Part shown: piece after piece, positions 57,746 to 64,000 of the stretch
How positions within the stretch are numbered: position 1 is the first letter of the stretch
Layout of the letters: every line of letters begins with the position of its first letter
Source of the DNA: Rutstroemia sp. NJR-2017a BVV2
Taxonomy: Eukaryota > Ascomycota > Leotiomycetes > Helotiales > Rutstroemiaceae
Length of the DNA stretch: 64,000 nt
Assembly (NCBI GenBank): GCA_002946415.1
Contig: NJPS01000042.1
Location: forward strand, 124,001-188,000
Direction: 5' to 3'
Notes under the pieces: generated by a model
The model's database searches: none
Told to the model about the DNA's origin: nothing
Seen by the model: only the letters and a program-made list of their open reading frames with translations
Position numbers and translations under genes: made by a program

Positions 57746-58159
57746 ATGAGCACCCCCAACTGCCTCTCCGCACAAGCCTCCCCACCCACCAACGTCTCCG
57801 CCTGTTCGTGGCCGATCCCCTCCTCCTCCTCCTCCAACACCACCAACAGCACCAGCTCCCTCCCGCAAACCCTCTCCACCTGCTGCGGCGCGCACCTCCT
57901 GAACTTCACCGACGCCGGCTCGGGCTGTCCGCTGCAATACTGCGAGGTGGCGCCCGCGCTGAACAACGTTACGGTGATAGAGTGTTTGAGCGCGGCGCTG
58001 GGGCAGAGCAGTGTGACTTGTTATGGGGGGAAGAGTGCGGATGGGGGGAAGAAGAGTGGGGCGGGGAGGGTGAGTGCCCGGGGGAGGAAAGAGGCGTGGG
58101 CGTTGTTGGGGTTGGTGGTTGGGGGGTGGGTTTGGGGGATGGGGATGGGGGGGTTGTGA
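57746..58159 (+). CDS. Small Cys-rich protein with C-terminal hydrophobic tail
   Basis: A single exon from ATG 57746 encodes 137 aa. The start MSTPNCLSAQASPP has no signal peptide. Cys residues recur as NCL, ACSWP, TCCGAH, GCPLQYCEV, IECLSAAL and TCYGGK. The stretch LSTCCGAHLLNFTDAGSGC and the ending VIECLSAAL match a family of small fungal proteins in which Cys-Cys and CxxxC motifs recur, usually with a signal or an anchor. The last 25 residues are hydrophobic (AWALLGLVVGGWVWGM) and could be a tail anchor or GPI signal. A missing upstream exon carrying a signal peptide is possible. The coding strand is C-rich to about 57920 and then strongly G-rich. Confidence 0.6.
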   Translation: MSTPNCLSAQASPPTNVSACSWPIPSSSSSNTTNSTSSLPQTLSTCCGAHLLNFTDAGSGCPLQYCEVAPALNNVTVIECLSAALGQSSVTCYGGKSADGGKKSGAGRVSARGRKEAWALLGLVVGGWVWGMGMGGL

Positions 58160-58186
58160 GCGGGGGGGTGGAGGTGGGGAAAGGGA
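58104..58186 (+). other. G-run cluster spanning a stop codon (G-quadruplex potential)
   Basis: The last codons and the 3' flank of the Cys-rich gene contain many G runs of 3-7 bases on the coding strand (for example at 58107-11, 58121-26, 58134-38, 58141-44, 58147-53 and 58162-68) around the TGA at 58157-58159. Several overlapping G-quadruplexes could form. Confidence 0.6.
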
Positions 58187-58696
58187 GGGAGGGTGAAGGG
58201 GAAAAGGATGGGTGAAGGGGAAATATGGGAGGGGGATGGGCTGGGTGGAGTTGGGCTGGTTTGCTTTTCTTGAGCGGAAGGATTTACTTCGGACTGTTAT
58301 TTGGGTTGGTGGGTCGAGAGAGAGAGGGAAATGAGATATCCGTTTGATACCACTGAAGATGGTGTTACATAAATCGTGTATGTTATGGTTATTAAGTATG
58401 ATTTACATGCCTGCTCCCAATACCAAAATAAAGCTGTACTTGCATTGCAACTCCTTTCCTTGCTGTGACGTTGAAATGCTATGAAATAATAGCCGAGTAG
58501 AAAAAAATCCCTAGTATATATATACTTGAGGAATAGGACGCCTGTAAGAATGCAAATAACGAACGGTGCTGCTTCGCACAGTGTGATATTCCAGTAAAAC
58601 TATTCGTAGGCGAGAAAATCGATACTCGTCTGCTTCGAGGGTGTTGATCGGGTCCTCCACACAAATGCTCCCATGCAATGGTATCATGCAATGGTA
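58160..58696. other. Intergenic between convergent Cys-rich and Atg15 genes
   Basis: No gene is supported. The plus strand is G-rich to about 58260. ATGCAATGGTATC is repeated at 58674-58700. Confidence 0.5.
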
Positions 58697-60442
58697 TCAT
58701 GTAGGAATACTCGGTGAAGCGGTAATCTGGTGCGTCTGAGCCATCTCGGTCTTGTAACCTCGAACAAGACTCCCACTACTTGTTGCAGAAGCCAGCACTT
58801 CATGGACCGTAGCCGAAGCCTCGATGATGGTGGTTTTCGAAACAGACGTTGTAGTGATCGGGTCCAAACATGCGCCAAACCAACCATATCTCTGACAAGA
58901 AGTTGTAGTGATTACAGTCGTAGATGTGTATGTAGTTGTCGGACTAGTAGTATCCCGACAGCCCCACCAGCCAGGTGTTTTGCAGGTCTCGGTCCTTGTC
59001 CTTGTCTTCGTTGATGTGGTTTTCGAAATACTCGATGTACTGTGGTCTCCTTTCTCCCGTTTCCAACTAAAGCAATCAACGCATTCTGTATCAGCCACGC
59101 AAGTCGGTACGCTTTCGTATTTCTTGTAGACATTCTTGATGGATGCTCTGATACCGTGCGTGGATAGCGACACGCTCCATCCGAGGTCAGCGACAACATC
59201 ATACACGCATCTCAGTCCAGTATGACACTGCGACTCGAGGGCGTAGCCAGCAAAAGCACAGAGAGACCCCGCACCGTTGCATGTACCCATATATACTGGG
59301 TCTGCTGTGTGCCCAAAGTTCCATATACCAGCGGTCCCCCGAGCTGCTGCTGCAGAGCTAAATCCCGGCGGTGATGGAAGATCGAGTCTTGACACTGCCA
59401 GTGCTTGAGGAACCGCTTCGAATGTCAGAACAGGTTGTCCAAAAGTAAGGCCAAGTAAAGTTGAGACGAGTCCTCCAAGAGAATGACCAGTCAACCATAT
59501 ATCTGCATTTGGATATTGCTCGGTGATGTTGCCATACAGCTCTATCGATGCTTGGTAGTAACGGTTGGGTTTCTTGATTGCTTTTGCAACACAGTTCTCG
59601 TTACATGTATAGGTCCCAGTCATACAATCGCAGACCTGTCGTAGCCCGAAGCTCCCCTGCCCACAGCAGCAGCCCGCAAATAGGTTATCGTTCTCCTTAT
59701 CGTTCGTAGTTGTGTCTGCTCCGTCAAACACAGCCGATGTAGTACCCTTGATGGCGATCACGATGGTAGAATTCGTCTCATCGGCGTAGACATGGCCGCG
59801 CAGACCATCTTCTTCCCAACCGATATCGCTAGACAAGTTGAACGGTGGCATTACATCGATCCATTGGGGGTCGTCTGCAGCCTTCTGGTATGTATCCGCC
59901 GCCATGATCGCAAAGCCGACGACAGTGGATTTGTTCGCGACATCCGGCGCAGAAACCTCATCGACATTCCATAAAGACGCAGGAAACTCGGCAGGCCACT
60001 GGCTGAGTGCTTGAATATCCTGGACATTTCGCTTTCGCAGTCTGTTGATGCTGACTGGAGCAGTGGGTATTATGAATGGGCCGAGTCCTGACTTGTCGTC
60101 GCCATTCTTGTTCTCGAGCGCAGCTTTTTTGATCTTCTCGGGGTTGATATCCAGACGTCTATGAAGATCGGGGTATTTGTGCGTGCCGCGATGATACACG
60201 CTTCGTAAGGTGAGAGTGCGACTCTGGGTGATGTCTGCGTCGCCTTCAGCGCTCGAGGGAGATGATGACGTCCATGGGACTAAAGGGGCTTGAAGTGATG
60301 GGATCCATCTGTTATCCCATGCCGACGTAAGAAGAAATAAATAGAATGTGAAAAATAAATGGAAGAAATAGAGCATCACGAACTTTCGAAGCAAGTTGCA
60401 TCCAATCGTTCTTGTGGAGATGAGATTGATGGAGAGCTGCAT
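58697..60442 (-). CDS. atg15: Autophagy-related lipase Atg15
   Basis: A single exon from ATG 60442 gives 581 aa. A short cytosolic tail is followed by one membrane helix (MLYFFHLFFTFYLFLL, about 23-38), as in Atg15/Cvt17, a type II membrane protein delivered to the vacuole by the MVB route. The lipase motif GHSLGG has Ser321, after PNADIWLT. The family-typical CCCGQGSFGLRQVCDC, YYQASIELYGNI and WNFGHTADPVYMGTCNG are present, with conserved Cys in between. There is a Ser/Thr-rich C-terminal region (SSISKTTSTKTRTRTETC) that varies among fungi. Atg15 degrades phospholipids of autophagic and Cvt bodies. ATG 60446 is out of frame. Confidence 0.95.
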   Translation of the reverse strand: MQLSINLISTRTIGCNLLRKFVMLYFFHLFFTFYLFLLTSAWDNRWIPSLQAPLVPWTSSSPSSAEGDADITQSRTLTLRSVYHRGTHKYPDLHRRLDINPEKIKKAALENKNGDDKSGLGPFIIPTAPVSINRLRKRNVQDIQALSQWPAEFPASLWNVDEVSAPDVANKSTVVGFAIMAADTYQKAADDPQWIDVMPPFNLSSDIGWEEDGLRGHVYADETNSTIVIAIKGTTSAVFDGADTTTNDKENDNLFAGCCCGQGSFGLRQVCDCMTGTYTCNENCVAKAIKKPNRYYQASIELYGNITEQYPNADIWLTGHSLGGLVSTLLGLTFGQPVLTFEAVPQALAVSRLDLPSPPGFSSAAAARGTAGIWNFGHTADPVYMGTCNGAGSLCAFAGYALESQCHTGLRCVYDVVADLGWSVSLSTHGIRASIKNVYKKYESVPTCVADTECVDCFSWKREKGDHSTSSISKTTSTKTRTRTETCKTPGWWGCRDTTSPTTTYTSTTVITTTSCQRYGWFGACLDPITTTSVSKTTIIEASATVHEVLASATSSGSLVRGYKTEMAQTHQITASPSIPT

Positions 60443-63400
60443 CCATCTATCGGAGTATCACAGCCTCGGCAGATGTACCCCAGACAACGCCCATTTTAGT
60501 CGACGTGCAGATCTTTAGGCTTTACAGTATCAGCCCGCGCCAACGACATTAATTCTGCACAAGATCAACGTTCTTTGCAACAGAGACTCAACTTTTGATA
60601 TGGCGATAACAGGGTGCTTTTCTCAGTGACAGTTCTCTTATAGACTCGACCCAGTGGTCCAGGCCTTCATCAATTTCTCGGCGTAATTTACAATCCCTAG
60701 ATGGTTTTCAGCGGGGTCTACAAGATTCAAAAATACATCATCGAATTCTGCATATGTCTGTCGAGTTCAACAATAACGACCATGAAGCGGTCACCTTTCC
60801 ATTCTTTACAGAGAGAGCCTTGGGTTTCTATTAAATTGCTTAACTACACACGAAACAACCAGCTCTCAGATTCTCCTTTCCTATACACAAAGTGCAAAGT
60901 TGATGCCCCAACTACTCGTCCCATGCTCTGAGCAGATGTTAAGCAGGATTACTGTAGCTTGAGTTAGAAGATATGATGTCGAGCTTTATCACGGGTATAT
61001 AGTCAAGAATGTGAAAGTCTGCATAGCGATGGATTTTAAATGAGAAAATCTGATGTGGTCGTTCGTTTGGGTGGCATGGTCTCCAGTTCATCAGGGAGTG
61101 TTCATCGTCGGTAGAAGAGCAAATCCATATTCATTCTCCAAAGAATACTGGAATGTCTATACTATAATATGTTGGGGCTGAATAGATGGCCAGCTACGGT
61201 TCTCTGGAGTCATGGAACGCAATGTCCGTGTCCGTCTCTTCCTGTCTAATCATATAAACATTCATGTGTCGCAACTCGAAGTTAGATACAGACCCAACAA
61301 CCCAAAAATATACTATTCCAAACCGTTTGTTGTCGTATTTGAATGCAAAGAAATTGATATTCATTATCCATATAAAGTCCTTCCAGCCCATAGTCACAAT
61401 CGACATCAGTCTTGACTCCCATTGTTCTTTCGCCGCTCTTCTCTCCTTAAACGCCGAGTCCAAGCGAATCTACCGTCTGGGGTATGGAAAAACAATGCAA
61501 TATCACAGTTTCACAATGATAAGTTTAGAGCAGAATTTGATATCGTATGCTCTTTGTACAAGTACTTGATATTGACTCTAAGTCCAATAAGAGTGAAAAA
61601 ATAACATTGAGCTGATCAAAGCAATGTCGGAGATATGTTCCAAGTTTATGTAGGCGAGAGAAGCAGTCTGGATGGGAGCAGCTTGACCCTTGACTCTTCA
61701 CACATGAGGCATTATCACGTCGAAGACCTCAAGGAGAGGAAGAAGGTACTCTGGTACTGACAAACCCATAAACGGGAAGAGACGTAGAGAGTATAGCTGC
61801 TTCTCTTTCCCTCTTCCAACCCTACCTAGTTCCCCCATATTCCGCAGCTACCTTTCCGACAGCTCGAACCCGAGTGCTCCCAAGAGCATTCCCAACTTAC
61901 ATTCGATTCCCAATGCCCGAACGACATAGACCACCTACCTACCGATTATCCAGATAGAAATCAACAGCGAACCTCCAACTCGGAACTTTTCAACAAGCCA
62001 CTCACTCTACAACTGCATACACGGCGTCAAAGCCCTTCAGCAACGGCGCTTCAGCTACACGAAACACACGAGCTGGGTTGAATGACAGTTTACCGACGCG
62101 GCAGGAAGTGGCGCAGAGCAAGCACCGTTCGCGTGGCGTTACGAGGTGAGCTGTGTTGGTTGGTGGGGGATTTTTTTCGAGGGAGAGTAAAGTAATGTTT
62201 AGGTATTGATTAGTATTATTCTTGTACTGGGTGATTGGTTGGTCGGGATATAGGTTTATGGGTTGTTGAGGAGATGTTGGGTTTGGTTGACGTGCTGTGG
62301 TGGGGGGATGGTGTTCGGAGGAGCGTGGGGAAGAAAGATACTGTAGATAGATACACTTGCAGGAGACAGACAGATACTCGAGTAGAGGCCGGTTAATAGA
62401 AAAAGCTTGATGTGCGGGACGACGCGTGGAATGAGGGGTTGGAGAGAGTGTGTGCAGTTGCGACAATTGGCCACGAAAGACGTGTGCGCAAGTCAGTACG
62501 GAGTACTTCGTATGAAGTTTGAACAGACTCGGCAGTTGATGACGACGAGATCCAGATGTACATACGCACGCACGCACATTTGCATCAAAATTCAACAAGT
62601 GCATAAATTCCCACGCGCAAGCAAGCCAATGGTGCCGAAGCAACCGTTTTTTTCTCGCACCCGGACCATCGGATATTGGTGTTTGAGTTGAATCCGTTTG
62701 TTTCGGAATTCGCGCTTTGACAACGACAGAGCACACGTACAGGGTTCTCTTTCTGGGCGTTCTAGAAAAATATATTGCGATGTGCGGCCCTGGTAACTTG
62801 ATGCGGTGTGGGATGAAGTCATAGGTTGCACAAACGTTTGGGTCGGCGGGTGAGGATCAGGGCATTGTGGCCGGGTTAATTAGACAGAGGGAAGAGGAGT
62901 TTTACTTGGATTCTTCCGTGGGCGAGGAGAGGAGAAGGTCTTCCATGGTGGAGTAGACGGAGGTATACGAAGTACAGGATACCAAGTATCGCAGCAGGTT
63001 AAGCAAGAGACTTGACGTTTGGTCCCTGGTCCAGGAGGGCTGACGCGGCCTTGCCATTGGGTCATGCAGGTTCTACTACTGTACGTAAGAGAAAGAAGCT
63101 TTTCGGATGGCGGGAAGCATCGCTCGCACTAGGGCCTAGCATCGAAGCGGAAGGACGAAGCACAAGAGGATGAGTCGACAAACGTGGTCGCGAGCAGAGA
63201 TAAGAGAGGAGGATGGATGGGCATTCCACGTTCCACGTTCCACGTTCCACATTCCCCCAACTGCCATTCAATGGCAGCGTTGGAATCGCTTCCAGGCTTG
63301 ATTGCGGCCGGACTGGGCTCAGCTGGGGCTGTCGTATCGTCTATGCTCCGTATGCGCGTCGTCGAAGTAGTAGTGGGGGGTGGCATGGTCCTCTGAAAGC

Positions 63401-64000
63401 ATGTGAATTTAAGATACCACCCAGTGCCACTATATTGCCAGTATTACCACCCAGTGCTCGTATACCGTCTTTTGTTTTCGAGCACACGCAAGATTGGTGA
63501 GGCTCGCTATCGGTGGAACACTGGAAAGAGAGGATACGAAGCCCCGTTAGCAGCACCGTACAGTAAGCAGCCCTTTTCTGATTGCGGACTCTGAACTGCA
63601 AAAGGCCCGACCGGTCGGCACGAAAGGAAAGAAGGAGAGACAGAAAACGAACAACGTGTTTTGGAGTAATCTTTGAAAGAGCCCAAAATTGATTGCGAAG
63701 GAGATCAACGGAAATCATTCAGACAGGCAATCAAATTCATGCGTGCTTGATCATCGTATCCAGTCACAGTCTACTCTACGTACTGTGCGAGTCTACTGTA
63801 CGAAGTATCTCACCATCTGTCAGAGGTTCTTTTTATATCTCCGGCTTACCCAGTCGTGCCAGTGCCAGTCCCAGCCAGCATTCGCTTCTTACTAAATCCC
63901 GAGATAGCTCGAAACACTACCGTTTGCGAAACACGCCTCACTTATCACTGAAGGGCCTTTCCGTTCTTGGCATTACAGTATCTTAATCGTCCCTAAGAAT
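60443..64000. other. Gene-poor right end of the window
   Basis: No supported gene in 3.5 kb. It begins with the atg15 promoter. The longest open frame (62002-62736, minus) has no start-led coding-like pattern or domain. A minus-strand frame from ATG 63386 has a Thr/Pro-rich start with somewhat coding-like codons, but is short and crosses the TTCCACG repeat. A neighbouring gene may start beyond 64000. Confidence 0.4.
63224..63254. repeat. (TTCCACG)n tandem repeat
   Basis: Four copies of the 7-mer TTCCACG, the last ending in A instead of G, in non-coding sequence. Confidence 0.85.

Noticed and set aside
62002..62736. Open frame of 244 codons on the minus strand
   Set aside because: Starts at a doubtful codon, has no domain or conserved pattern, and runs through repetitive TTGGGTTTGG-like sequence.
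63129..63386. Thr/Pro-rich frame from ATG 63386 on the minus strand
   Set aside because: Short, and half of it is encoded by the TTCCACG repeat; support is too weak to call a gene.

Overview
The window is nuclear DNA of a filamentous ascomycete (Pezizomycotina). The evidence is short GT-AG introns (mostly 45-110 nt) with CTRAC-like branch sites, a Chs7 chaperone, an Atg15 lipase, a GPI-anchored BIM1-like protein, a 2EXR/F-box-type relic, and an AT-rich, stop-riddled transposon that looks RIP-mutated. Class is uncertain; Leotiomycetes would fit but is not shown. There are no rRNA genes, CRISPR arrays or bacterial features, and I found no convincing tRNA.

Layout. 1-609 (-) is the 5' part of an Rds1-like ferritin-fold secreted protein cut by the window edge. 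2289-5807 (-) is a 7-exon fusaric-acid-resistance/ArAE-type membrane protein. 7421-9668 (-) encodes an alpha/beta hydrolase fused to a cysteine phosphatase. 10951-12433 (-) holds a decayed 2EXR/F-box-like gene. 13293-14592 (+) is a DUF676-like hydrolase. 15505-20678 (+) is an 8-exon ABCC transporter, followed by a 73-bp tandem repeat. 21710-22596 (-) and 23737-26003 (+) form a divergent pair: a BIM1/X325 copper protein and a metalloreductase. 26278-28660 is a Fot1/pogo element interrupted by a RIP-degraded Tc1/mariner copy. 28945-30299 (+) is a DUF7730-like protein and 31162-32670 (+) a coiled-coil protein of unknown role.

33784-35283 (-) and 37201-38915 (+) are betaine-aldehyde dehydrogenase and choline oxidase, together the choline-to-glycine-betaine pathway on a shared promoter. 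40059-41226 (-) is chitin synthase export chaperone Chs7. About 10 kb without a recognisable gene follows, ending in a long pyrimidine-rich leader of a Clg1/Pas1-type cyclin (51482-53530, +). Then come a secreted protein (54792-55796, -), a small Cys-rich protein (57746-58159, +) and the autophagy lipase Atg15 (58697-60442, -). 60443-64000 shows no gene.

The strongest lead is the BIM1-like/metalloreductase pair. The secreted protein has a mature N-terminal His. The reductase carries a Met-rich N-terminus like copper transporters plus two Cys triplets in its cytosolic domain. Their shared promoter has a cluster of (C/T)TTGCTC(A/G) octamers resembling Mac1-type copper-response elements. Other leads are the hydrolase-phosphatase fusion, whose P-loop resembles metazoan RNA 5'-triphosphatases, and a recurrent switch from C-rich to G-rich coding strand near the 3' ends of several genes.

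Gene models were built by joining exons at splice sites; for every multi-exon model the summed length is divisible by three, which is the main internal check.
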